DNA of 64,000 bases. Origin: Tetraselmis striata (taxonomy: Eukaryota; Chlorophyta; Chlorodendrophyceae; Chlorodendrales; Chlorodendraceae). Shown one piece after another: positions 22,839-34,769 of the stretch. The notes beneath the pieces are model-generated. The model was given only the letters and a program-made list of their open reading frames with translations, was not told the origin of the DNA and searched no databases. Both the position numbers and the translations under genes were made by a program. Where the stretch lies: positions 1 to 64,000 of the forward strand of contig VCJN01000598.1 of NCBI GenBank assembly GCA_006384855.1. Reading direction: 5' to 3'. Every line of letters begins with the position of its first letter. Within the stretch, counting starts at the first letter, position 1.

Positions 22839-24297
22839 TTGCAAAAAAGTTCGCAGGCACCCAACTCCCAGCCACCAGCAACCCGCCGCCACATACGCGT
22901 GCTGCAACGCCCGTCCCACCTACTCCTCACCGGTCTCCCCGCCGGTACGGACGATGCCCCCCATGTGGCCCTACTGTTCGGCGACATGGTGGCCCAGCAC
23001 CAAGCCATGGACGAGGAGTCGCGCAGCCGGACTGTGACGAACCCGATCCGCACCCTCAGCCCCAAAATCGGCGTTCAAATCCTACCAGCAGACGTCAGGG
23101 TGGTGACCCGCCGCCCCCCCAAGCCAGCCGCCGCCTACACCGCTGTACCGATTGGCACTAGGCTCCCCACCACCACAGGGTCAGTCATCCTGCGAATGGC
23201 CCGCAGAGACACAGCCGAGAGCGTTCTACATACCCAACGGACAACAGAAGGCACAGCGATCCTCGACCGCCAGGGCCGCCGCTGCTCCACCCGCCTGCTC
23301 GGAGCACCACACCTCGACGACACCGAACGCCCGATACACCAGGTGTGGCTTCGCTCCCCTTCGTTTAGAGGCCTCACGGAGGCCGACATGTGGCTGCGCC
23401 TAGCGGAGGTCCTTCTCCCAACATACGACCAACCCCAGCCAAGCGAAGCGGCGGCACACCAACCAGCGGCGACACCGGCGGACGTCCTGGCACTCGCCGG
23501 AGTGAGAGCCCGGGCCGAGTACGAGGCCGACACAGACGCAGACGACGCGACGCGTACGCCGTCATCTGCCCCCGACCCGCACACTACTGGCCCTCCTGGA
23601 AGTCCGAGAGATATGGAAAGCCCGCCGCTCGGCATACTCGGTTCGCCTCGAACTCCTCGATCCCGAAGCGGCGCGTCTACTACAGGATGTGTGCCGCGAC
23701 GCGGTACGGGCGCTGCCGTTTGGCGACAAGTCGCGGGGCCGAGCAGTGATCCAAGTCACAGTCGAACACAGCGAGGACCGCGAGGACCAGCCCACCGCCC
23801 CGCTCCCAGGAGTACTGCCCCCGGCGATGTCCAAACAGTTCTTCCGATGCGCGTTGACGGCCAAGACAGTCTGCACCGCCCCCCCGGCCAACCTGGAGCT
23901 GCCGACGGTGGAGCAGCTAGCGGAGGCCATCGCAGCCACCATCAGCCTGCGCACCAACACACCCCCAGAGCTGCACCACGCACAATGGCTGACAGACACC
24001 ATGACAACTGCTGGCGTTGAGATGCGCCACTACCACACAGAGCCGACACTGCAGCGCGTGGGGGACGACCACCTCTGCGCCATCTCCCTCGGCAAAGAAG
24101 ACGAGGAGTTCGCGGACACCTTGCGCCTGGCAGTGGCCCTCACCTCACCTGTCGCACTACTGCGGGCGATACGCCTCCGCACCATCGTCATCTACCTCAC
24201 GGAGTCCGAGTTCGACCCCTCGGAGCTGCTCATCCACCCCTTCAGCCAGACGATCCGCGAGGCGGGAGAACTGGGTGGCAACACTGGCCACAACTAG
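22839..24297 (+). pseudogene. ORF1-like protein of unknown function, one frame break
   Basis: Not recognised. A long Ala/Pro/Thr-rich frame starts near 22839 and reads coherently (VTNPIRTLSPKIGVQILPAD, then GLTEADMWLRLAEVLLPTY) to about 23580. The sense reading then moves to another frame (LLALLEVREIWKARRSAYSV, then LPTVEQLAEAIAATISLRTN and LRAIRLRTIVIYLTESEFDP) ending at 24297. An intron of tens of bases, a sequencing error or decay could explain the shift. Both halves have strong codon bias and a soluble helical composition. The surrounding mobile DNA suggests a retroelement first ORF, but no reverse transcriptase or zinc knuckle is visible. Confidence 0.45.
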
Positions 24298-25370
24298 ATC
24301 CGACGCGCTGCGATAGGCATACGTAAGAAGGTCCGGAAGACCGGCCCAGCGTCCCTCGCCCTACGAGCCACCGGACGCCCAATCTACACCCTGGCTCACC
24401 CTGCAGCTGACCGCCCACCACCACAGCATCATTGGTGGCATCCGCAGCACCGACAGAACTGAGCAGTGGCGCAAGACAGTGCCGACACCGTGCGGGAAGA
24501 TCAAGGCCGCGCCAGCTCCGGCACCAGCCGAGAGGCGCCTTGCCGACACATCACCAGCCCCGCCACCGGCAGGCCCAATCGCACTACCTCTTCCAGCGAC
24601 CCCAACAGCCTAGACCGCACCCCTGGTCCGCGACGCTCCCCCCCCAGGGTTCGAGCACGTCCCACCGAGGCGCGGAGCGGTTGCGGACGCAGTGGCAGCC
24701 ATCGACAAGCGAGGAGCTGCAACGGAGCGAGCCCCCGGAGCAGCCCCCCCCAGCCCCTGCACCTACAGCCATAGCCCCAGCGGCAACTGCCATGCCTGGA
24801 ACACAGGTGGACGACGAGGAGGAACTGGAACTCAACTACGAGGAGAACGACGGCGCCATGGAGGTGGACACCACTCAGGGCGCGGCAACAAAGACACTAG
24901 GTATGGCAGACATGCATATCCCTCGATTCCCCCCAGCGCTCAACAGTGCACCGCACATTCAGGGAGGGCACACCCAATGGCAGCACTGAGAGACTAGCAG
25001 AACCCCACCACCTCACCACAGCCGCCACAGAGCTGCTTGCACAGTCCTCTCCTGCCAGTCAACCAACACTAGCCGCCAACCTTGCCAGCCTCGCAGCAGA
25101 GACACACCAGCTACGCAACCCACAGCGCCTCTCCATCCAGCTGGAGCGCCACCCCAGCCAACCCACCCCAGCCAGCAAGGGCAAGGCAGCCACAACAGCC
25201 AAACATAAGAAGAAGCAGCCTAGGGGCCGCAGCCGCTCGGACGGCGCCACCCGCAACCGAAGCATGAGCAAGCCGCGCCTCTCTGGCGCCCACGGCTCAG
25301 ACAACGAGTGGGAGACGGACGAGGAAGCAACTCACCCGTCCAGCAGCTCACCCGTAAGCTGCTGAGCGAG
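24298..25370 (+). pseudogene. Pro/Ala-rich continuation, probably of the preceding ORF1-like gene
   Basis: Broken frames with low-complexity Pro/Ala/Gln composition, an acidic patch (DDEEELELNYEENDGAMEVD, about 24805-24865) and a basic tail (KAATTAKHKKKQPRGRSRS, about 25180-25240) ending at a stop at 25363-25365. An acidic patch followed by a Lys/Arg-rich tail would suit a nucleic-acid-binding protein. Function unknown. Confidence 0.35.
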
Positions 25371-26199
25371 CCACTGCAACACCACCCAAGCCAGCTGTCT
25401 CAAGAACACCGCCCACCACTAACCCTGTGCCCGGTACAGCTCACACACCAACACACACCCTACACACAATGAACACACAATCCAATTCCCACAACCGCCA
25501 CAAACAACACCCACCCAATTCCATGCTGGAGGGCATCGCAGCCCCCACCAATCGTATTAGCCGGCTCAGCGGTGCATAAATACTGAGCACCACATAGCTA
25601 TTCCGGTCAGCCCCCTTCCCCCATCATACCTTGGTAGCTGTAGGCGGGACGCTTCGGCTGCCTAAGCTTGCCTGCTGAGCTCTGGATGGGATAGGCCTAA
25701 CTTAGGTAGGGACAACAGGGGGGCGTTGCTGTCTTACCTATAGCCCACTGGAAGGAGGAGGGGCTAGGAAACATTGGAGGATGGCCGGTAGCTTGAACTG
25801 TGATAACACTTCGTGTTCCCCACTGTGGTTAGAGATAGCAGGTCCTGAGAACAAGTCAGTCTGAGCGAGCGGATGCAGCAGACTAGACGTTGTAACTAAT
25901 TCCAATTCCAATTCCAATTTCAATTTGCCACTGGCCTATGAAGTTCCAAACTGGATGCGACTTGGGGGGCTATCATTCTACGCACTCCAACCCCCAACTC
26001 TTGGGCGCCTGATGCGGTTCGGTTGCGTTTCGTACCCAGACTGGGGCATTTGTTTGTCAAGAAGCGCTCTGGATTTCAGCGATGTCCCCAGCCTGCCGGC
26101 GCTCTTTAGGTCGCCAGTGCGGCGAGTGGGGAGTTTCTGGCCGCCTGGACGATTTTCCCCGCGTTTGACCGATGTATTTGTCCGGCTAATGCTAGAATT
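25371..26199. other. CA-rich and non-coding segment
   Basis: 25371-25560 is A/C-rich with CACACA words, and 25560-26199 has no supported gene. An AATTCC word is repeated at about 25898-25920. Confidence 0.4.
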
Positions 26200-26540
26200 A
26201 TTTCGTCCAGCTGATGACACAACGATTTTGGCCCGCTGATAACGGAACTTTTTCATCCCACTGTTGGCATAATTATTTTGGTCTAGCTGTTGACCGAATT
26301 ATTTTGCTACGCTGATGACATGAATATTTCGGCTTGACCGAACGATTTTGACCCGTTGATGTTAGACCTAATTTGTCCTGCTGTAGACCTAACTATTTTC
26401 TCATGCTGATGACAGAATTATTATTTCGTCCCGTGGTATACTGAACTTTTTTTTGTCTCGCCGATGAGACCTACTTTGTCCCGCTGTAGACCAAATCATT
26501 TTGTCCCGCTGGTGACTTACCTACTTTGTCCCAATGTTGA
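26200..26540. repeat. Second block of the TTTTGTCCCGCTGATGAC minisatellite family
   Basis: Imperfect units of about 30 bp with TTTTGGCCCGCTGATAAC- and TTTTGTCCCGCTGGTGAC-like cores. More diverged than the block at 21060. Confidence 0.8.
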
Positions 26541-26754
26541 CAGTCCGATAGGCACCTGTTTCGCCAACCAAAAAAAGGATCCAATGCTGATAGTCGATCA
26601 AATCTGCAAACGCGCCGCCTGATGCGGCTTGGTCTTGGCCGCCTTGCCGGTAGCGTTGACTGGTGATGACGTCTGGCCGGCCGGCGGCTGCTCTAGCAGT
26701 ATCGCCCGGCGCGGGCAGAGTAGGTTGGCGGAGGTGGCGGGCCTCGGCGGCTAG

Positions 26755-27769
26755 CTAGGCCAGGCGGGACGCGAGGGTTGGCTTAATGATGATGGGCGGC
26801 AATGACAACTCGAATAATTCGGCTGCCTCCACCGTCTCCCGCTCCAACACGACTAGGCGCTCAGCCGTGGCGTTAGGAATGCCGTCTATGAAAAGTCGCT
26901 TGGAGAGGGAGGCGGGCGACTCTAGCTCTAGAGAGCCCATATAGGGCGGAGTGTCGACGTTCCGCTTGTTCCCTCATGTGCCGTCCACATCCGGTAGTCC
27001 ATTCCCGACTCCTCGCAGTCAAGCAGAAGCTCCTCGGGCTTGCGTGGCTCCACGGCGGAACCCTGAGTGGCCGCTGCGGGGGCAGGCGCGGGGAGTGCGG
27101 CCGGATCTGCGCCGGCCGCCGGCGGGTGCTGTTCCATGACAGTTCATCCGCTGCAACCGCCGTCGCCACTGCACCTCGTGACCTCGGCGGACGACGATGT
27201 GCTATAATGTTTCTGGGAATACTGCGCCCTAGTCTGTTGCGGTTTTGTCTTGGATACTATTACGCGAAGTCTGCTGCACATAATGGGTCACCACAAGTTT
27301 TCCAAATACTGGCGGGAGTGCGTGCGGCATCAAGCAAGGTGGCCGGTAGTGTGGGTCGAATATTTATGGAATGACCAAATTAATAAAGCACTTCTCAAAG
27401 GTGAGCAAGCATATCTATCATCCATTTGCATAACCCGTCGCTAGAATCATATAGCGCGATTGGGGATACGGTTACCGTAGTAGTATGCTTTGGTGGTATA
27501 GATACGGGTGGCGAATTGTCCGATCGATACTCAATTCTATATTAGTTCGAAGGCGGGAATACTGCGTGGTAACCATGAAAGAAAATCGGGCAACGTGTTG
27601 GATGCATCAACGACATCTGCGACGCCGCCATGCCCTTGCGAATCCTGCCAATCATGTTATTGCCCAGCGTAGTCATCGGCTCCCGGCCGTGGTCCTGGAA
27701 GAACGCGTTAACCGCTGAGAGGTAGGGCTGTAAGCTATTCTGCATCCAAGACCAAACCGGATGGGACAT
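26755..27769 (-). mobile_element. Fragment of a YR element (core-binding domain)
   Basis: At 27769-27545 the minus strand reads NSLQPYLSAVNAFFQDHGRE followed by a GRIRKGMAASQ segment. That is the typical core-binding region of DIRS-like tyrosine recombinases (compare KSLQPYRSAINTFFE at about 33175). Downstream on the same strand (27137-26755) a broken gag-like frame includes LSKRLFIDGIPNATAERLVV. No catalytic half is present, so this is a remnant. Confidence 0.55.
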
Positions 27770-28542
27770 CGTATATATTTCTTCTATTTGTATATATTAG
27801 TACGTCTTATTCATTTATGCGTTCAAATAAACATGCGTCACCAATGAACAGCAGGCCGAGAGAGCGGCGCGGCGCGCGGCGGCAGCAGCTCCTGTTGCAT
27901 CGGCGTCATCGAGCAGCGCATCGCATGTTCATCATTCCAGCACCGCCGGGAAAACGTCACAAACAGTCGCAGATGGCGACGTTACAACACAACAATCGCT
28001 ACGTTACATTTCAACAATAGAGCAACAACCGCGCTATGCAGGATGCTGATACGGGTGTGAATTACAAAAGGCCAGTAACAAATCCACCTTCCGCTAAAAG
28101 CAGTACTGAAGGATGAAGTTCTTAATCGACAGCAAGCCGCCGGGAATGCCGTGAGATAAAAGCGGCCCACATCCCGCTGCTACTGGTACACATAAAGCTG
28201 GGCGGTGTGCTGTAATATAATATATTAACACAACACCTTCCCGTACTCGGTTTTGCAATCATACCGGTACGTTTATCAATCAGTTGGCGGGGCGGCGGCC
28301 GGTGATACACCACCCGTCAAAACGTTTGGCAACCCTAGTTCATGCACGGGTAATGTGCCCCTGCATTCGCATGCCCCACATGAACCTGCCCCACATGATC
28401 CTGCATTACCCGTGCTTCATGTGGGGCAGATGTGCTTGGACAGTCAAGACCAGGGTTGGGCATAAGTGACCCATAGGTCGCTTATGTCATAAGTACTTTT
28501 GACATAAGTACATGATTATGTTATGATCCGGCATAAGCGGAA

Positions 28543-29124
28543 TCATGTCTTATGACATAATTTTGGAATAATTATGCTCATAACATAATTATGCCATAAT
28601 TTGTGGCATAAGAAGTGAGGAAGTGGCCGAAATACATCCTGGACTGCCCATGGACATTGATCGGAAGGGGGTTGCATGGTTACAGAATCATTTTGCAACC
28701 ACATGTCTCTAAATCCATTTCGGGGGAACATGAGGTCACTGCAAAACATGCTATCAATGTCAGTCCGGGCCGATTGTTGTTCACCGATCTGGGACCCAGC
28801 GCACTCTAAGTACTTTTCAGCTAACGCGGTCGCGTTATCTTCTACACCAAAAGTGGCTTTGGCCATCTCATATATACCAGGATCATGATAATAGTTTCCG
28901 AGCAGCCCATCCAAAAACGATGGCAGGTCCCTATTCTTGTTCACAAATACAAGATCAGATAGGGCCTCGATGCCCATCATGTTTCTGAGGTGAGAAGTAA
29001 GCGGACTAGCCAGAGAAAATACACGCTCACGTTCAATCCGAGACGCGGGATGGAACAGCGAACACGAATCTCGCCAGGCGAGCAAGCACATGGAACTTCT
29101 CATAGTGCAGCTTCCACCAAGCAA
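28543..29124 (-). pseudogene. hAT transposase fragment, C-terminal dimerisation region
   Basis: Contains RERVFSLASPLTSHLRNMMG followed by LVFVNKNRDLPSFLD, matching the hAT family C-terminal pattern (E-R-x-F-S ... R-N ... L-V-F-V-x-x-N). It extends into the left terminal region of the element. Confidence 0.65.
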
Positions 29125-29381
29125 GGGGCCCGGGCGCTTTTAGGAAGTCGGCGGCGTCTGGCAGGTGCTCTTAGTGCCGAAAGCGCTCAAGCTCATGTAG
29201 CACCTACCTCCTTCTCCCAAAGCTTCTCTGTCGTCACAAGATCCACGCCGGAATTGTTGCCGCCCGTATCGGACCTCCCCTCACGATGCAAGGCTGTCTT
29301 GCGCCTATGCACCGGTACCGATGGTACAGTATTCTCTGTTCCGTGATGTGAGGCCGCAGCTTGCTCAGAGGCGATAGTACG

Positions 29382-29681
29382 CTACAACGTCACCAAGACT
29401 GGAACTTGAATTGAATCGGTGTATTGCTCAAAGAGGTCTGCCAACTGCTCCTCCCTCGCCTCCTCACTCAGCAGCTCAACTACGCGAACAACACAACTGA
29501 GGTCCATGAAGAGCTCGCCTTGGCACAATCGTGGGTCCAGAAGAATTACCATCACGTAGTGCCCAGCGGAAGGATCAAACTCCGAAAGGAATCTCAAGAT
29601 CGGCTCAATTCTGTCAACAACATGCTTGGACATTGTTGTCTTGAGCTTGATAAGATCGGCTCTCAGCCTGCAGAAACCCAA
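29382..29681 (-). pseudogene. hAT transposase fragment, middle part
   Basis: Open frame with RIEPILRFLSEFDPSAGHYV and the LDPR motif that precedes the hAT C-terminal domain. It ends in a stop before the dimerisation region at 29124-28543, so the gene is broken. Confidence 0.65.
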
Positions 29682-30235
29682 ACAATCTCATGATGGCAAT
29701 CCGCTCCTACACAAACAATAAAAAAGCAAGACAAAGCAAACAGAAGCCCCGAAGCGCCGTGTTCATGCTTATCGGAAGTCGGGAATTATATGGGTATGAG
29801 GTACGAGGTATGGCGCGACAGTACGGAGCTTCGATCGCATGTATAAATGGCGGAGCCCGTCAGCGCTGCGCCGTCCTTGCATGTTGGGCGGGGGTGTTCG
29901 TGTCGTCATGGCGGGCGCCTGTGCGCCATCTGGCAAGGTGCTGGATAGCGATCCGGCGGGAAGATTGCCTCTGCGACGGTCGGTTGTGTGCCGCATCACG
30001 AGTATATTATTTATAAATTCGTACCACTATCGCCTCGTATAGTACCACCTCGTACATAGGTACTGTATCTACGAGCAGTACGCGGTCTGCATGGGAGCCA
30101 AGTGCGGGTTTTATCGGCACTTATACCCGGGACTTATGCCGATTTTTGATGTGAATTCCTCATAGCATAACCACTTATGTTATGTCATAGGATTCGCGGA
30201 ATAACTTTTGCCTTATGCCCAACCCTGGTCAAGAC

Positions 30236-31107
30236 ATAGGGTGCCAAACCTAAGTAGGGCTTGACGTGCCCTAATGTCTTGAATGCGCGTGCTACGTGCT
30301 AGATGGCTTTTTTTCAATTGTGTACATGGGGACGTGCGTGAAGGTAAATTACATGTACCAAAACGGCACATTTCCGATTGACATGCATCAACCCCCATTT
30401 TCATTTAAAAAATTCCCCACGCCACGGCTATGGCGAGTCTTACGCAGCCAACGATAGCGTACTAATGTACACCCTTGTCGCTCATGGTGACCATAAGCGA
30501 TCCCGAGTACTATCGCACGTTAGCTGGTTGAAACGCACGACTACATGAGTACATAGAAGTGACCGTCGCGCTACACATCGTATATTCGACCAGCGATTGT
30601 ACCTCATCCATATTATTTGTAAATAGGCAACGGAACTTTTCGGATACCTGCTCATGCACGCGTACCCATGGTCGGTATTGGTACTCGTAAGTGGCACGGT
30701 CGATGAATTCCAGTATATGCGGCGCGCACCGCTCCCCCCCCCCATATGCAAGTCGAAAAACAGACGGCGTCACATCAACGCATGATCAACGTGTATCCGA
30801 CGGGAACTCTAGTCGTTTTGAGAATCATTTTACTTGCCCCGGGGACAGGACTGACACAAGTGAAACCCGTGCAACGTCTCTACGACAGCCGCTTAGGCAA
30901 CGATCCATTTACGGAAAGCCCTGGGTAGGCGACGCTCCGTTTTCAACTACTCCGCAATAAGCGTTGTCTTAAAAAGTGTCGTCAGTACGTGCACTTCTCG
31001 AAATGCCTTCGGGCTTGATTTTTGCAGTGCCAACTACCCTTGGAGTGTTTCAACTTACAGAAAATATTGAAGTGTAGTATCATAGGGACGGTGCAGGCAT
31101 GTTCTTA
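30236..31107. other. Segment between hAT and the YR element
   Basis: No gene supported. 30750-30930 shares a short translated similarity with 19600-19690 (minus), suggesting element-derived sequence. Confidence 0.35.
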
Positions 31108-34100
31108 ACTCGTTTATGGGGTTTCCTCCTTCCCATATCCGCTTTTTCGGCTACCGTGCTGCTCAGTGGTACATGTTACTAGGTTGCATATTATAGGTTG
31201 CATATCCAAGCCTAAGTAATGCCTGCATGCGGACGATTGCCAAGCCGATAGTTGTATAAAGCCGTGTACACCCCTGTGCACTGTAACAATTTCCTTTGCT
31301 GCAAACCTTTTCCTGTCATTGCGCCCTTATTTTTGGGTGCATCACGAGTAGACATCAAAACAACCATAACAGCTGAGCCTGCCATCTTTTAGTTTCGCTG
31401 CGTTACACGCAACGATTAAGTGTCTCGTATATCATGTTGCGAGCAAGGTCACCCCGGGTTGTTCAAGACCACACCCGGCTCACCACCGCCCGTGGGTGAC
31501 ATTCTCATCCGTACGTCCGTGCGTCATCATGTCTGATGGATCATAGCCCGTCGTTAAGCCGACGCTCGAATCGCCACAAACAGACATGAAGGCCCAATCC
31601 GCATTGCTGCGTGAGCTTGCAACAACGTTAGCTCAATTGACTGCTCGTGACCGCCGTGTTGTTGACGAAGACGGGAAATGGCTTTGGTTCCGGGCAGCAC
31701 GTCGCGGGACAGCCGAAAGGCAGCGGGGGAGCCGCATAGCGCCCCGACTACTTGCTAGAGCTCGCGGTGCCAGAGCTACTGCAACGAGCATAGTCTGGCT
31801 ACGAGCTCGTTCGACCGGTCAGCCGAGTTCCTGGGCTCTTTCCCCTGAGTACTGACTTGACGAACGAGGACCTCAAGACAAGCAGGATGACCGGCGTCTG
31901 CCGGCCCAGGAGGAGTATATGTGGATGCCGTGTTTCGGAGCCCACATGGCCCCTCTCTTCGTACCTCTCGACGAGCTGCTACCTTACCTTACCGCGGATG
32001 CTAAACAAGACTTCACCCTACCTCATCGCGCGCGCTCGGAATCACGCCGAGGCCATCGACAAGGCGTTTCGCTTTCGCCTAGCCTTCCAACGGAGGCTTA
32101 ACGAGATCAAGCGAGTGCACGGTGACCAAGCTGTTATGGACGTACGTAGTGCGAGCCCATCATTTTCAGCCTGCCGCTGAACATTTGGGCTTTGCAATTT
32201 TCGGGGACTGGAAGAAGGATTGCGAGGGCCGCGTCTTCGAGGTTGCCAATGGCGCAAAAGGTACTGCTACTGCCCGGGTGGCGGCGGCGGCTGCAGGTTG
32301 CGGGCGTGGACGTGGGCGTGGCGGCGGTCGCAGGCGTGGCCGCGAAGATGATGAGCACGAGTGACGGTGTGGGGCGCCTTTCGTCGAAGCTGCTGGCACA
32401 TTGCGAGGCCACCCTTCGGTGACCGCCGCAAGGCGAACCCTAGCAGCTCAACGGCGCGATGAGCACCCTGTGTCCGGACCGGACCCTCCCACCTTACATA
32501 TTTCATTTAGACCTTCCTCGGTGTGGCGCTTCTTACACCTACAGCCGAGTGCAGCTCTACCATCCGCACACCTGCACATGGCGGTTCAACAACCCGTCTC
32601 CCGTACCAAACATCTCATCGCTCCGTCCGTCGGTTGTTACAGTACGTGTTATAACTGGTTCGCAACGACCAAGCTTCACGCGTGTACGTTACGCGCGTGA
32701 TAGGCGCTACGAGCGCGACGGGCACGCGGGGCGGCCCTTTTATCTAAACCTTGCCCCGCAAACCCGTACATATGATGTTGCAAACCCGTCCAACAATTAC
32801 CGGCCAGCTGCCGAAAACCAAACCGCCGCCGCCGAATATTTGCTAAAATGAACCGGCCCCATGTTACTCCGTCGGCCAAGTAGCACCGTACTTACGTAAT
32901 TAACGACCCCGAAGCTGTCGCTCCGGCTAACCTTGGGTTGCTTCACTCCAGTCTCGTCTACATGAGGCGTTCGGATCAGACGAGCTAGGACAACGGACCC
33001 TCGACCTACTCTCCAGCTCCCTCACCGCTCAGACGCTCAAAAGCTACGCCGGCAGACTGTCTCAATTCGCGGAGTTCTGCCACGACTCCGAGAACATCAG
33101 TCCGATGGAGGCGACTACAGCTACTGTTGTCCGGTGCGTCGCTTGGATTGGCGAGCGAGGTCACATTGGGGCTAAGTCGTTACAACCCTACCGGTCGGCA
33201 ATCAACACGTTCTTTGAGGCTGCCCCTTTGCGAGTCCCTCTAGCTGCTAATGTCGCTTACGGCTTCGTCGAGCGCGCAGAGTTGAATGTATTTGCTCCCC
33301 CCCACCCCCCCCAAGTACAAGTACGACTTCCGAGCCCTCATGGCCTCGGTTGTCAACTTCATGTTCTTTATCAGGGGACTTACTAGCGTGTCCTGCCGAG
33401 TGCGGGACGTGCATGTCGACGACTACAACACTACCATGCAAGTGTACCGCGAGTTGCGTTTTAACGTTTTTTTGCGTTTTCTGTGGTGAGGTTTTTGCGA
33501 GTACCGCGACGAATTGCGTGTATTGCTCCTTCAAGTGTCGGAGCACCCCCGCATTGCGCGTTTCATACACCACGTCATCGACTACGTACAGTCTACCCCC
33601 TGGCCCCTACCTGTCGCTTTGGCCAAAACAACTTATGGGCGGTCACCCCGAGCGAGCATTCCAAATCTTGGACTGCTACTACCACGTCGGACTTGCTCTG
33701 TTCGGCCGTTCGTCTTGTCGGTGCTCTCACCCCCCCCCCTCCCCCCCCCCCCCCCCCCGCCCCCCCCCCGCCCCCCGCCGGCACTTCTTGGAGCTCACAC
33801 AGCCTTCGCAAGGGAGCAGCATCTGCCGCTAACGCCATCGGAGCTCTCCTGTCCCACATCCGCTACCAAGGCGGCTGGGCTACCAACTCTAACGGCGTTC
33901 TAGACTACATCGACCCCAACGTCCTTCCTTCGCATGGCGCGTGGTTTTTATTCGGTCGCATCGCACCGCTCCACCACTTCCAAGTCAAACAAGACGCCGC
34001 AGCGGTACCCTTCCCGGTGCCCCCTTCGTGCCCTGGCGCTACCCCTTCTCCGTCAATCTACCCCTCTCTCCGTTCGCTCATCACTGGCAAAACCAGACTC

Positions 34101-34430
34101 GACTTTGAAATGTTTTAAACGCGTTTCTTGGGTTCCCTCCTTTCCCTAACCAGCCACTTTTCGGGCTACCGTGCTGCTCAGTGGTTCGGGTTACTAGGCA
34201 CCTGTCGTTTCGCCCTTTTTGGTGAAGCACGAGTAGAAATAAACACTGCCATAACATGAGCCTGAGCCTGCCATCTTCCAGTTTCAGTGCCTTACACGCA
34301 GCGCCCCCCCGACTCCGTTTTCCCTCCACGCTTTCATACTGAACCTTCCTGCCAATTTCGGCTCTTGTCCGTGTAAATGCAGCCTCCGCGACCTTTTTGG
34401 CAACATCAGACTCAACTTTGAAACGTAGTC
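31108..34430 (+). mobile_element. YR retroelement with terminal repeats, gag-like region and recombinase
   Basis: Terminal repeats at 31108-31420 and 34120-34430 are in the same orientation (GTTTATGGGGTTTCCTCC..., GGCTACCGTGCTGCTCAGTGG, ...GCCTGCCATCTT). Between them, 31586-32360 is a broken gag-like region (FRFRLAFQRRLNEIKRVHGD) ending in a Gly/Arg-rich tail (GCGRGRGRGGGRRRGRE). A tyrosine recombinase follows at 32960-34118. No reverse transcriptase or RNase H could be recognised in the 3.3 kb. The element is either non-autonomous or an internally deleted DIRS/Ngaro-type copy. Confidence 0.75.
32960..34118 (+). pseudogene. DIRS-like tyrosine recombinase, frameshifted
   Basis: The core-binding domain reads FGSDELGQRTLDLLSSSLTA and later KSLQPYRSAINTFFE (32965-33290). 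A C run at 33296-33311 shifts frame. Then NFMFFIRGLTSVSCRVRDVH (about 33350-33410) carries the box I Arg, and WSSHSLRKGAASAANAIGAL (about 33790-33850) carries the H-x-x-R box. VLDYIDP (about 33898-33918) carries the catalytic Tyr. A second C run at 33729-33775 encodes a Pro run within the catalytic half. All catalytic residues are visible, but at least two frameshifts break the gene. Confidence 0.8.
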
Positions 34431-34769
34431 GGGTATCGTCAGCGCGACAGTGGCACAGTTCCGCAGCAGCTACGGTAAGGATGATTAGTCGCTAGTCGCT
34501 ACTGCGACTTGCAGTCGTATTATTAGGGCAGCAGCGTCGCGAAGCGTCGACGCTCATCCTCGCACCTCTGCCGACACGCTGCATAGAGAGCTTTCGACGA
34601 TGCCGGTACTGGCAGCAGCCCGACCTTAAGTCGCTTACGGCATGCAGTGACCTAATACACGGACTGCCAGGCTAGGAGTCTGCCCCCCTGTACCCGCATT
34701 CTACCGAGCCAAGCCCGCCGCTACTTCCATCCTGCGTACCGCCTGTACGCGTGCGCTCGCGTTTCCACC
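34431..34769. promoter_or_regulatory. Upstream region of the M64 peptidase gene
   Basis: About 340 bp between the YR terminal repeat and the ATG at 34770. It includes repeated AGTCGCTA words at 34483-34500. No TATA box stands out. The promoter should lie here by position only. Confidence 0.3.

Larger units (their letters stand above)
28451..30227 (-). mobile_element. hAT transposon with intact ends and 8-bp target duplication
   Basis: Terminal inverted repeats of 16 bp (CAGGGTTGGGCATAAG at 28451, its complement ending at 30227) are flanked by the exact 8-bp duplication GTCAAGAC at 28443-28450 and 30228-30235. Ends beginning CAGGG with 8-bp duplications are hallmarks of hAT. Length is 1777 bp. 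Subterminal sequence is packed with CATAA/TTATG words on both sides. Inside, the minus strand keeps hAT transposase remnants: GHYVMVILLDPRLCQGELF (about 29560-29500) and the C-terminal dimerisation region SRIERERVFSLASPLTSHLR then LVFVNKNRDL (about 29040-28925). The N-terminal zinc finger and catalytic core are not intact, so it is probably non-autonomous, but its borders look recent. Confidence 0.9.
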
